64,000 nucleotides of DNA, taken from IMG/VR virus record IMGVR_UViG_3300047319_001547, positions 1 through 64,000 of that record; one strand, 5' to 3'. The translations under genes were made by a program, and so were the position numbers. The notes beneath the pieces were generated by a model. It did no database searches and had not been told where the DNA came from. It saw nothing but the letters and a program-made list of their open reading frames with translations. Within the stretch, counting starts at the first letter, position 1. Each line of letters opens with the position of its first letter. Of the stretch, positions 48,056 through 55,964 are shown piece by piece. Source of the stretch: a virus.

Positions 48056-48682
48056 GTGCCGCGCCCCAGACCGCTGAGCGACGGCGAGGCGCGCCGGACT
48101 CTCGCCCACCGACTGGGGGGAAGGGTCGACCGCCTCCGGCAGTTCGCCACCCGGCTCGGCATCCGGCCGTATCGCTGCTGGCTTCACTGGACGAAGTGGA
48201 CCGGGGCGGAGCGCGGCCAGGGGCGCGAGGTCGAGATCCCGGGCGGTCTGATGGAGATCCTGCCGACCCCGAAGATCAAGAACCTCGACCAGGGCAGCTA
48301 CCAGTTCTTCTCGGGCGGCGTGCTGCCGGTCGGGAGCGTGAGGGTTCAGCAGATCAGCGTGAACTACACGGCCGACCAGCTGACCGGGCTGGCGGTGCCG
48401 ACGGCCGACTTCACGGAGGACAACAACCCGCCGCGCCGGCGGAGCGCGCGCGAGCTGCCAGCCAAGCCGTCCAACATCGACCTGCCGCACCCGTTCGACT
48501 TCTGCTGGGAGATCGCCGAGGACGAGCGTGGGGACGACCCGGCGGCGCGCCACAAGTTCCGCCTGCTGTCGTGGCCGTGGCGCGACGCGGGGGGCGTCCA
48601 GTGGAGCGTGCTGCTCGAACGCGTCTCGAACGACGAGAACCGCGACGGAACGCTCGACAGCGGGTTCGATCAGGATCGCTGA
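48056..48682 (+). CDS. Probable neck/connector protein
   Basis: 208 residues, GTG start. Arg-rich N-terminus, then a mixed alpha/beta body with DFCWEIAEDERGDDP and RHKFRLLSWPWRDAGGVQWSVLLERV. The stop overlaps the next ATG. Assigned to the connector only by position. Confidence 0.5.
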   Translation: MPRPRPLSDGEARRTLAHRLGGRVDRLRQFATRLGIRPYRCWLHWTKWTGAERGQGREVEIPGGLMEILPTPKIKNLDQGSYQFFSGGVLPVGSVRVQQISVNYTADQLTGLAVPTADFTEDNNPPRRRSARELPAKPSNIDLPHPFDFCWEIAEDERGDDPAARHKFRLLSWPWRDAGGVQWSVLLERVSNDENRDGTLDSGFDQDR

Positions 48683-49386
48683 TGGGACTCTTCAACACGC
48701 TGCGCCGGATGATCGTCGGCACCCTCTGGGGGGACGTCGTGCCGGAGAAGTCCGAGCCGCCCAAGCAGCCGCTCGACGCGCGCCAGTGGGCAATTTCGGC
48801 GCTGCTCGACTACATCGCGACGATCCGCTTTCAGATCGACAACTCGCCCGCGCCCCCGAAGGCGTTCCAGATCGCGCGCGAGAACCTGCTGGACGAGTGG
48901 CCGGACAACATGGACACGCTGGTGTTCCCGTCGATCGCGGTGCTGCCGGGCGAGCCGATCATCACGCCGCGCGGGATGTCGAACTCGATCGACGAGTCGA
49001 CGCTGGACGTGTTCGGGATCGGGACCGCCGTGCTGCCGATCCACGAGCACCAGGAGCGGATCGTCCTGGAGGTCTGGGCGACAACGCGCTTCATGCGGGC
49101 CGCCATCGTGGCGGGACTGCAGTCGGCGTTCGACGCCTCCGAGGAGATGAGCGGGATCCGCATTCCGCTCCCCCACTACTTCGGCCAGGTGGCGCGCTTC
49201 ACCCTCGAGGGGGACGCGCGGGTCGACGACGAGAACAGCGCGCGCCGCCGGCGGCGGCAGCGCATGACGGTCCGGATGGAGGTCGACGTCGTTCGACTGG
49301 TCAACACCGTGCCGATCCTGCCCGAGACCGAAGTGGTGGTGGTGGGGCCGCTCGACTCGCTCGACGGCTCGCCCCCCACCCCCTGA
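48682..49386 (+). CDS. Probable tail terminator/neck protein
   Basis: 234 residues, ATG overlapping the upstream stop. QFQIDNSPAPPKAF-type helix, VFPSIAVLPGEPIITPRG, strand-rich middle (ERIVLEVWATTRFMRAAIVAGLQSAF) and a C-terminal MTVRMEVDVVRLVNTVPILPE strand. The alpha/beta layout and location just before the sheath suit a tail completion or terminator protein. Confidence 0.5.
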   Translation: MGLFNTLRRMIVGTLWGDVVPEKSEPPKQPLDARQWAISALLDYIATIRFQIDNSPAPPKAFQIARENLLDEWPDNMDTLVFPSIAVLPGEPIITPRGMSNSIDESTLDVFGIGTAVLPIHEHQERIVLEVWATTRFMRAAIVAGLQSAFDASEEMSGIRIPLPHYFGQVARFTLEGDARVDDENSARRRRRQRMTVRMEVDVVRLVNTVPILPETEVVVVGPLDSLDGSPPTP

Positions 49387-49422
49387 AACGTGCAAGCCAG
49401 AAATCCGAGCCCTAGCCTGGGC

Positions 49423-49438
49423 TGGAACTCGAGTTCCA
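49423..49438. repeat. 16-bp palindrome, copy 14
   Basis: TGGAACTCGAGTTCCA, intergenic, 23 bp before the sheath ATG and just downstream of a TAGCCT hexamer at 49412. Here the site would lie in the 5' leader, a roadblock position. Confidence 0.95.
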
Positions 49439-49461
49439 GGCGGACAGGGGAAAGCTGAGCC

Positions 49462-52053
49462 ATGTCGATCTTCACGCGCAGATTCCTGAGCGATCCGGGC
49501 GAGCAGGTTCTGCTCAACATCGAGTCGGTCAACATCATCGACCTCCAGCCTCCGAGCGACATCACGGGGGTAGGCAGCGGCACGGTCTGCATCGTCGGCG
49601 AGTTCGAGAACGGGCCATTCAACACCCCCACCGAGGTCTTCAGCGGCAACGGGTTCGTCGCCTCGTTCGGGTCGCTCGGCTACACGTACGGCGGCATCCA
49701 GGCGCAGAATCCCTGCGCGCGCGCCCGCAAGTCGGACGGCGCGCTCGTGCCGGAGTACTGGAACGGCAACGGGTTCGTCCAGCTCAACGCCAAACGGTTC
49801 TCTCGCCTCGTCGTGGCGCGCGTCGACACGAGCGTGGGAGCGGTCAGCGTCCAGCGGCTCGCGTTCCTGACGGGCGCCGCGTCGTTCCGCTACCAGCTCG
49901 CGAACGCTCAGGTGCTGCAGCTCGACGTCGGGGCGGGCCCGCTGAGCGCGACCTTCAACGCCACGGCGGCGACCGTCACGGCGGCCGGCGGCGTCTACCC
50001 CACCACCTTCGCGGGCGGCAACACGCTGACGCTCGGCTACGACTCGACGCCGAACTTCGTCGTCACCTTCCTGGCGGCCGATCAGACGCTCGCCCAGGTG
50101 GTGGCGCGCATCAATCAGTACGCCGGGTTCGCGTTCGCGGACTCGACGGGCGGGCAGCTGCGCCTGACGGGACTCCAGCAGGGGTCGGGCGCCCAGGTGC
50201 GGGTCGTGTCGGGTTCGGCCGGCGTGCTGACGCAGCTCGGCCTGACGTCCGCCACCACGTTCGGGACCGGCAACGTCGCGAACGTCGCGGCCGTCACCGC
50301 CCAGGAGATCACACTTGTGGTCCAGGCGGCGGTCGCCAACACGAAGGTCGAAGTCGACCAGAACGGGGCGCTGCGGATCTCCAACACGGTCGCGCCGGGC
50401 TTCATCCTGGTGGGCGCCGCCACGACGGCGGTCAACCTCGGCTTCCTGGTGGGCGCTGAGGCGACCGACAACGGCCAGCCCGTTCTGGTCAGCGGAGCCG
50501 GCACCTACAATCTCGGGACGACCGGGACCATCACACTTCAACTCGACGCGGCGCTGCCGAGCGTCGTGACGACCGTGACGGCGGGCGACAGCCTGGCGAC
50601 GACCGTCACGAACCTCAACGCAGCCTTCACGGCGGCCGGTCAGGGCGCGCCCGTGGTGGCTGACGGCGCGGTGCGGTTCGCCGTGACGGGCCCGAACCCG
50701 GGCGGAACCGTCTCGGTCGTAGCGGCAAGTTTGCCGGCCGTCCTGACGGAGCTCGGCCTGGTGGTGGGTGGCACGAAGGGACTTCTGCCGCCGTTCGGTC
50801 TGCTGCCGGCCGGCACGCAGGTGGGGGTGTCGGGCGGCGTCCAGTTCGTGACGATGCAGGACATCGACTTCGAGCTGGCGGGCGTCAGCATCTCGGGCGT
50901 CCTTCAGGTGAAGGCCGCCAGCTACTCGGTGAAGATCCGGCACGCACTCGACGACGGGACGGGGCTCGGAACGGGCGCCGGGACCGTGACGGTGATCGCG
51001 AGCTCGCCGGCGATCGGCGCCTTCTCGGTCATCAACCCCCAGATCGTCTCTGCTGCCCTCACGGAGGCGGCGATCGACTCTCAGTACACGACCGCCCTTC
51101 AGTCGACGACCAACATCACGAACGTCGGGCAGCAGATCAACGTCCAGTGGTCGGCCCGGCAGTCGAACACGATCCGGAGCGCGCTGAAGAACACCGCTCT
51201 GAACGCCAGCGCGGCCGGATGTCTCGGCCGGATGGCGATCGTCCGGACGCCGATGAACACGCTCGAGGCGACCGCGCTCTCCACGACTGCCCAGCCGGGC
51301 GTCGGCGCGACGCGCGATCAGCGGGTCGTCTTCTGCTACCCGCAGGCCAACACGTTCGTGCCCATCATCGCCCTCCTGGGGATCAGCGGCGGCACGGGCT
51401 TCACGGCGACCGGCAACGTCGACGTCGGGGCGGACGGCTTCCTGGCGTCGATCCTCAGCCTTCTGAACCCCGAGGAGGACCCCGGGCAGGCGACGAGCTT
51501 CACGGGCGGCGTCAACAGCCTGGAGAGCGGCGCGAACATCCAGCAGGCCAACGGCGGGCTGGGCTTCCAGATGAGCGACTACCAAGCCTTCAAGGCGGCG
51601 GGCATCTGCGCGCTCCGGATCGACACCGGCGTTGCGATCTTCCAGAGCGGCGTGACGAGCGTCGACCCGCTGGTGTTCCCGAATCTGGTGGACATCAATC
51701 GCCGGCGGATCGCCGACTTCATCCAGGACAGCATCGCGATCTCGATGAAGCAGTACGGAAAGAAGCTCTCGACCGTCAAGCGGCGCGCCGCGATCGTGAC
51801 GCAGATCCGAAACTTCATGACGGGACTCGCCGGCGGCGGGCCGGGGGCGGCGGACGGCAACCCGAACAACCCCGACGCTCAGAGGATCGCGGGCTTCTCG
51901 CTCGACCCGAAGACGGCCAACACGGTGACGTCCCTCGGCAAGGGTCTGTTCCGCCTGATCCTGCGCACCCGCACGCTCTCGAGCCTGAAGGCCATCGTGA
52001 TTCAGACCGAGATCGGACCGACCGTCGTCACCGTCAGCGAGCTGACGGGCTGA
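49462..52053 (+). CDS. Tail sheath protein with large inserted beta domain
   Basis: 863 residues, ATG start after AGGGGAAAG. The contractile sheath subunit: the N-terminal region (GTVCIVGEFENGPFNTPTEV ... ASFGSLGYTYGG) and the C-terminal region (DFIQDSIAISMKQYGKK ... KGLFRLILRTRTLSSLKAIVIQTEIGPTVV) match sheath ends. It is nearly twice a usual sheath because residues about 140-440 are an insertion. That insertion holds repeated units (FVVTFLAADQTLAQVVARIN ... GGQLRLTGLQQGSGAQVRVV ... LTQLGL) strongly reminiscent of flagellin/hook IN motifs. Probably surface-exposed on the tail. Confidence 0.85.
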   Translation: MSIFTRRFLSDPGEQVLLNIESVNIIDLQPPSDITGVGSGTVCIVGEFENGPFNTPTEVFSGNGFVASFGSLGYTYGGIQAQNPCARARKSDGALVPEYWNGNGFVQLNAKRFSRLVVARVDTSVGAVSVQRLAFLTGAASFRYQLANAQVLQLDVGAGPLSATFNATAATVTAAGGVYPTTFAGGNTLTLGYDSTPNFVVTFLAADQTLAQVVARINQYAGFAFADSTGGQLRLTGLQQGSGAQVRVVSGSAGVLTQLGLTSATTFGTGNVANVAAVTAQEITLVVQAAVANTKVEVDQNGALRISNTVAPGFILVGAATTAVNLGFLVGAEATDNGQPVLVSGAGTYNLGTTGTITLQLDAALPSVVTTVTAGDSLATTVTNLNAAFTAAGQGAPVVADGAVRFAVTGPNPGGTVSVVAASLPAVLTELGLVVGGTKGLLPPFGLLPAGTQVGVSGGVQFVTMQDIDFELAGVSISGVLQVKAASYSVKIRHALDDGTGLGTGAGTVTVIASSPAIGAFSVINPQIVSAALTEAAIDSQYTTALQSTTNITNVGQQINVQWSARQSNTIRSALKNTALNASAAGCLGRMAIVRTPMNTLEATALSTTAQPGVGATRDQRVVFCYPQANTFVPIIALLGISGGTGFTATGNVDVGADGFLASILSLLNPEEDPGQATSFTGGVNSLESGANIQQANGGLGFQMSDYQAFKAAGICALRIDTGVAIFQSGVTSVDPLVFPNLVDINRRRIADFIQDSIAISMKQYGKKLSTVKRRAAIVTQIRNFMTGLAGGGPGAADGNPNNPDAQRIAGFSLDPKTANTVTSLGKGLFRLILRTRTLSSLKAIVIQTEIGPTVVTVSELTG

Positions 52054-52065
52054 CAGGAGAACTCG

Positions 52066-52503
52066 ATGCCCTCACTGCGAATCAGGGGTCAGGAGACCCA
52101 AATCGTCCTCACGCGCGGCGGCGTCCTCGAGACGACGTTCGACAACATCCACTCGCTCAACATCGAACTCGAGAGCGAGATCCTGGAGGCGTCCTACCTG
52201 GGGATGAAGACGAAGCTCCACGACGACATCTTCCACGGCGTGAAGGGCGACTTCGAGTGGCACTCGCACTCTCAGGACTGGCTGCGGTGGGCGCTCGCCC
52301 TGATGGACCGGCAGAAGCGCAACACGCCGGCGCTCGTGTTCAACATCACGACCGTGCTGTTCTACCCGAACTTCGACAACCCCCAGATCTTCATCCCGGA
52401 CGTGAAGTTCGGGCCGCTCGGCGTCGGAATCCCGAACCGGGAAGCGTACGTGAACAAGAAGATCACCTACGCGGCTGACGACTTTGATGTGCAGTTGTCG
52501 TGA
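52066..52503 (+). CDS. Tail tube protein
   Basis: 145 residues, ATG start 13 bp after the sheath. Beta-rich with TTFDNIHSLNIELESEILEASYLGMKTKLHDDIFHGVKGDFEWHSHSQDW, the long beta-hairpin and following alpha-helix of tube proteins. Adjacent to the sheath, as usual in myoviruses. Confidence 0.75.
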   Translation: MPSLRIRGQETQIVLTRGGVLETTFDNIHSLNIELESEILEASYLGMKTKLHDDIFHGVKGDFEWHSHSQDWLRWALALMDRQKRNTPALVFNITTVLFYPNFDNPQIFIPDVKFGPLGVGIPNREAYVNKKITYAADDFDVQLS

Positions 52504-52506
52504 GGT

Positions 52507-52541
52507 TGTACATCATCTAAGTTAGCTACTAAGCTAACGGG
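52507..52541 (+). promoter_or_regulatory. Leaderless promoter with its own inverted repeat
   Basis: TGTACA (-35), 17 bp, TAAGCT (-10), 6 nt, ATG 52542. GTTAGCT and AGCTAAC (52521-52538, 4-nt gap) form an inverted repeat over the -10, a different operator from the phage-wide ones. It is the most AT-rich promoter here. Confidence 0.7.
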
Positions 52542-53222
52542 ATGACAACAAGACGGCGGGTGTTTCGCGGGCCAGATCTGACGGGGCGGACGTTCGAACG
52601 ACTTTTCGTAATCGAACGAACGACGTTCGACGGGCGCAAATGGAAATGGCGGTGCCGTTGCGCGTGCGGCTCTGAGGTCGACGTCATCGGCCAGAACCTC
52701 GTACGGGGGAATACGCGTTCGTGCGGGTGCTTTCACAGCCAGCGCGTCAAAGAGACCTTCACGACGCACGGGTTTTGCGCCGAAGGTCCGCCAAAGACGG
52801 AGTACCGGATCTGGAACTGCATCCAGCAGCGATGCCAGAACCCGAAGAACCCCAACTGGCCGAACTACGGGGGGCGAGGGATTCGTCTGTGTGCCCAGTG
52901 GCAGACGTTCGAGGGGTTCTTCGCAGACGTCGGTCCGCGACCGTCTCCCGATCTCACGCTCGACCGGAAGGACAACAACGGCGACTACGAGCCCGGGAAC
53001 GTTCGGTGGGCCACGCAGGCAGAGCAGATCCGCAATCGGCGCAGCAGCGTCATTGTGGAGCACGCTGGCGAAAAACTGTCAGTGACGGAGTGGGGGCGAC
53101 GTTTTGGGATCGAACCGAAGACTCTCAAGAACCGACTCTTCCACCAGAAGTTGTCGTTCGAGGAGGCGACATCGCGACCAGGACGGAAAGCGTGCGTAGG
53201 GGGCTCGCCTCCCCCAGCCTGA
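52542..53222 (+). CDS. HNH (AP2-like) homing-type endonuclease
   Basis: 226 residues, leaderless ATG. N-terminal module GPDLTGRTFERLFVIERT ... WRCRCACGSEVDV ... CGCF with four to six Cys, then GGRGIRLCAQWQTFEGFFADVGPRP, and the HNH-type core LTLDRKDNNGDYEPGNVRWATQAEQIRNRR. The C-terminal 50 residues hold an HTH-like unit (LSVTEWGRRFGIEPKTLKNRLF). This matches free-standing homing endonucleases that invade phage genomes. Lower GC and a private promoter support recent arrival between the tail tube and the rest of the tail operon. Confidence 0.8.
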   Translation: MTTRRRVFRGPDLTGRTFERLFVIERTTFDGRKWKWRCRCACGSEVDVIGQNLVRGNTRSCGCFHSQRVKETFTTHGFCAEGPPKTEYRIWNCIQQRCQNPKNPNWPNYGGRGIRLCAQWQTFEGFFADVGPRPSPDLTLDRKDNNGDYEPGNVRWATQAEQIRNRRSSVIVEHAGEKLSVTEWGRRFGIEPKTLKNRLFHQKLSFEEATSRPGRKACVGGSPPPA

Positions 53223-53376
53223 CGGTGGGCTGACCGGGAGGCATCTACCTCGCGGGGGCCCGCCGGTCTCATGCAGCCGCGCCGCGCCTCCTCGCTGCGT
53301 CCTGCGCCTCCCGGAGGCCGGCGGGCACCCACCATCCCGCGGACGCGTCTGCGGGGCGCCCAGGAGCGGGACGGGG
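53223..53376. other. Convergent intergenic region with long inverted repeat
   Basis: 154 bp between the HNH gene and the minus-strand cassette. GCCCGCCGG (53258-53266) and CCGGCGGGC (53318-53326) form a 9-bp stem enclosing a smaller GCCTCC/GGAGGC hairpin. Plausible bidirectional transcription barrier; no gene seen. Confidence 0.5.
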
Positions 53377-53673
53377 CTATCCGGTGACCTTCCCGCAGTC
53401 CATCTCCGTTTCGTTCAGAGCGGCTTCGAGCGCCCTGATGGGGTTAGGATCGCCCGCCGGAAGCTCGACCGCAGCCAGCAGCTCCTTCTGAAGCTGGTCG
53501 ATCGTCCCGGCGTGCCCCTTCACGAAGTCGCCCAGCAGGCAGCAGAGACCCTCGACGGCCTCCGCACGCGTCTCGCCGTGGGCCGCCGCCCCGACGCCTT
53601 CGATGCTGGCCTCCCAGTGGCCGCCCTCTTGACGCTCCGTCTTCAGCACGCTCTTGACCTCTAGATCGCTCAT
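53377..53673 (-). CDS. HicB-like hypothetical protein
   Basis: 98 residues from ATG 53673 on the minus strand, overlapping the RNA ligase-like gene by 4 bp. GGHWEASIEGVGAAAHGETRAEAVEGLCCLLGDFV has the strand-loop-helix pattern of HicB-type domains. There is no HTH and no HicA partner visible, so an antitoxin function is not supported. Confidence 0.5.
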   Translation of the reverse strand: MSDLEVKSVLKTERQEGGHWEASIEGVGAAAHGETRAEAVEGLCCLLGDFVKGHAGTIDQLQKELLAAVELPAGDPNPIRALEAALNETEMDCGKVTG

Positions 53674-54251
53674 GGGGCGGGAGATGCCGCGCGCGACTTC
53701 GGCTCGTCGTCCTTCTCGATCGTCTGCTTGTAGAGGTTCCCCGACGGTGCGTGGAAGATGACGATGCCCTCCGGGCGCATGAAGCCGGGGGCTGCAACGC
53801 TTCCTTTTTCTTTCAGATCGTTCATGCACATGCGGATCCCGTCGGTGTCGAACGTGTCGAACAGTCCGAGAATTGGAACGACGTCGCAGCAGGGCGGCCG
53901 AATCTGGCGAGCTTCACCGTGAGGCTCTTCCGCGAGCCAGCGTCCGACGTTGAAGAGTGAGAAACGCTTCTCCTTCAAGTCGTAGCGGCGCTGGATCCCT
54001 TGACCCCACCACTCGCCGAAGTGCCGACCGGGCCCGAGTCCTCGCAGCTCTTCGCGGTGTTCCGACACCCAGAAGGCGAAGCCGAAGTTGTCCGCATCGG
54101 GAGAGATCCAGCGTGTGCGGGATCCCGCCGTCACGGTTCCGTCTTCGGCCACATGCACGCAGGCGTTCGTGCCGTCGATCTTCTCCGTCACGATGATGCG
54201 GCGCTGGAGGCGGAAGATCTTCGGGAACTCGACGAAGTCGTTGTCGCTCAT
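53670..54251 (-). CDS. RNA ligase-like nucleotidyltransferase
   Basis: 193 residues, minus strand. Nucleotidyltransferase motifs in order: I EKIDGTNA with Lys24 as the adenylated lysine, a following SRTRW (Ia-like), III HFGEWWG (78-83), IV EGIVIF (161-166) and V YKQTIEKD. This is the single-domain adenylyltransferase core of T4 Rnl2/DRB0094-type RNA ligases without an extra C-terminal domain. Known role of such enzymes: sealing broken RNA, for example tRNA cut by host defence nucleases. It lies in a minus-strand cassette inside the tail operon. Confidence 0.75.
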   Translation of the reverse strand: MSDNDFVEFPKIFRLQRRIIVTEKIDGTNACVHVAEDGTVTAGSRTRWISPDADNFGFAFWVSEHREELRGLGPGRHFGEWWGQGIQRRYDLKEKRFSLFNVGRWLAEEPHGEARQIRPPCCDVVPILGLFDTFDTDGIRMCMNDLKEKGSVAAPGFMRPEGIVIFHAPSGNLYKQTIEKDDEPKSRAASPAP

Positions 54252-54484
54252 GCGTCAGGAGTTGCCGCGCGAATTATCGCGTCGACGGCATACGGGAGCC
54301 ACGGAGGAGGAGAAGGATACCCAGCACGGATCATCCAACCCCACGCCCATTGAGCAGCTTCGTGAGACCCCATCCCCATCCGCGCCGACAGCGAAGCGTA
54401 CGCCGCCACGTCGGGGGCAATTTCGCCGTTTACACCCCAGCGCGTATCACCAATCGCTAATCGGATCGCATCCTCGTGCGTCAC
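54248..54484 (-). CDS. Hypothetical protein of the minus-strand cassette
   Basis: 78 residues, minus strand, 4-bp overlaps at both ends. Trp-rich helical sequence (EAAQWAWGWMIRAGYPSPPPWLPYAVDAII). No family recognised; coupled translation with its neighbours is likely. Confidence 0.5.
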   Translation of the reverse strand: MTHEDAIRLAIGDTRWGVNGEIAPDVAAYASLSARMGMGSHEAAQWAWGWMIRAGYPSPPPWLPYAVDAIIRAATPDA

Positions 54485-54789
54485 GGTTCCGCCGATTCAT
54501 CGGGCGCCAGGACGGTCAGGCAGATGCGCGCGCCCGCATCGTCCCGGACGACGAACCGGATCGGCGCGCCGTCGGTCGCGCACCAGATCTCGTCGCCCGT
54601 CCCGGTCCGCCCCTGGGTGCGCTCGGCGGTCCGGCTGATGATCATGCACTCGACGCGCGCCCTCCCGGGGGACAGCTGGGGGCAGATGCGCTCGCGGAAC
54701 TGGTCGAACGCGTGCCCGGAGATGAAGAACGGGCCGTCGTGGCGGCGCTTCGGGCCCCCGTGAGCTGCTGACTTGTGAGACTTCCCCAC
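54481..54789 (-). CDS. Hypothetical protein, first of the minus-strand cassette
   Basis: 102 residues from the GTG at 54789, chosen to leave the palindrome upstream; an earlier GTG would place the palindrome in frame. Core FFISGHAFDQFRERICPQLSPG ... GDEIWCATDGAPIRFVVRDDAGARICLTVLAP has the compact helix-then-sheet look of small phage toxin-like or nuclease-like proteins, without a clear family match. Confidence 0.5.
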   Translation of the reverse strand: MGKSHKSAAHGGPKRRHDGPFFISGHAFDQFRERICPQLSPGRARVECMIISRTAERTQGRTGTGDEIWCATDGAPIRFVVRDDAGARICLTVLAPDESAEP

Positions 54790-54809
54790 GGCTTCTTCTT
54801 GCCGCTCGC

Positions 54810-54825
54810 TGGAACTCGAGTTCCA
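54810..54825. repeat. 16-bp palindrome, copy 15
   Basis: TGGAACTCGAGTTCCA in the short divergent region between the minus-strand cassette (start 54789) and the tail gene at 54842, able to control both directions. Confidence 0.95.
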
Positions 54826-54841
54826 AGCGACGATCCGGTGG

Positions 54842-55363
54842 GTGAGCAAGATCACGATCGACCAGGCGCCCGGGTGGGTGAAGAACCTGGAGGGGGAGCT
54901 GCACCGCGCCGCCCTGAAGGGCGTCAGGTCTGCCGGCCAGCGGCTCGTCTCTCACATCCAGACGGAGGTCATCCCGGCGGAGTCGCGCGTGCCGGTCGAC
55001 CGCGGGATCTACAAGGCGGCCTGGAGGTCGACGAACGAGCCGAACGGCTGCGACGTCCACAACGACAGCCCGCACGCGGGCTTCATCGATGACGGGGTGA
55101 GGGGGGCGAACGTGAAGATCGGCCGCAAGCTGATCGAGGCGCTGGTCGACTGGGTGCAGCGCAAGGGGTTGGTGCGGGACGTTTCGCGCAACTCCAAGAC
55201 GGCGGCCGCGCGTCAGATCGCCTGGGGGATCGCCAAGTCGATGCAGAAGAAAGGGATCTTCAACTCGGGTGCGGGCCTGAAGATCCTCGAGAAGGGGCGG
55301 CGCCAGGTGGCGCGCTTCATCGACGAGGAGGTCAGACGCGAGATTGAGAAGATCCGACGCTGA
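54842..55363 (+). CDS. HK97 gp10-like tail/neck protein
   Basis: 173 residues, GTG start. RVPVDRGIYKAAWRSTNEPNGCDVHNDSPHAGFIDDGVRG and a helical C-terminus ending EIEKIRR follow the gp10-like pattern (short helix, small beta-barrel with a conserved G-F-I/V strand). Such proteins lie at the head-tail joining region or baseplate. Confidence 0.6.
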   Translation: MSKITIDQAPGWVKNLEGELHRAALKGVRSAGQRLVSHIQTEVIPAESRVPVDRGIYKAAWRSTNEPNGCDVHNDSPHAGFIDDGVRGANVKIGRKLIEALVDWVQRKGLVRDVSRNSKTAAARQIAWGIAKSMQKKGIFNSGAGLKILEKGRRQVARFIDEEVRREIEKIRR

Positions 55364-55391
55364 GCGCACAATCGCCGCGGAGGCGCGTGAG

Positions 55392-55964
55392 ATGAGCGAG
55401 ATCGGCGAGAATCCGGAGCGCGAAGAGCGCAAGAAGAGCCTGACGGACGCCCTGCGGTCGGCCGCCGCGGACGGCGGAGCGATCCCCGGAGTGGTCGACC
55501 TCGACGACGAGGAAGACGTCGCGGAGGTGGCGCCCGGCGGCTCCGCGCCCGCTTGGGCGATCGTGCCGAGCGGCGGCGAAATCCCGTTCGTGATGCCGGA
55601 AGGCTGGGTGGTGTTCTTCATCCGGTTCCGCGCCAAGTGGACGAACCGGCCCGGCAGCGCGGACCGCCAGTGCATCCTCTGGAACCTCTCGGAGTCCGAC
55701 GAGAAGCGCGCCAGCGCCCGCGCGCGCGGCGACGGGATGAGGCTCGTCGAGGAGATGAGCAAGCAGATGATCCGCGCGATCGACGGCGAGCGCGCCGACT
55801 GGAGCGGCGCCCCGGGCCCGCAGAACGTCGGGCAGTTCTGGAGCGAGATCGGCGGAAAGTGCCGCTACATGCTCAAGTCTCACTACCTCAAGACTCACAC
55901 GATGAGCACGGAGGAGACCGTCGATTTTTTCGACAACTGCGTCGCGTCGAGGTCGGTCGGCTGA
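55392..55964 (+). CDS. Tail assembly chaperone (zero-frame product)
   Basis: 190 residues from ATG 55392; a TTG at 55344 is an alternative. Acidic N-terminus and a compact domain (FVMPEGWVVFFIRFRAKWTNRPG ... MSKQMIRAIDGE). Directly precedes the tape measure, the position of lambda G-type chaperones. Near its end, T TTT TTC at 55925-55931 is a canonical -1 slippery heptamer, allowing a longer fused product (see next entry). Confidence 0.7.
   Translation: MSEIGENPEREERKKSLTDALRSAAADGGAIPGVVDLDDEEDVAEVAPGGSAPAWAIVPSGGEIPFVMPEGWVVFFIRFRAKWTNRPGSADRQCILWNLSESDEKRASARARGDGMRLVEEMSKQMIRAIDGERADWSGAPGPQNVGQFWSEIGGKCRYMLKSHYLKTHTMSTEETVDFFDNCVASRSVG

Noticed and set aside
48670-51585. 971-residue open frame on the minus strand opposite the sheath gene
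   Set aside because: High-GC shadow frame. It is antisense to the sheath and connector genes, has low-complexity Arg/Val/Asp/Gly composition and no ribosome site. The same applies to the long minus frames opposite the portal, scaffold/capsid, terminase and fibre genes.
53377-53673. HicA/HicB toxin-antitoxin pair in the minus-strand cassette
   Set aside because: Only a HicB-like fold pattern is visible. There is no HicA-type toxin beside it and no DNA-binding domain on the protein.
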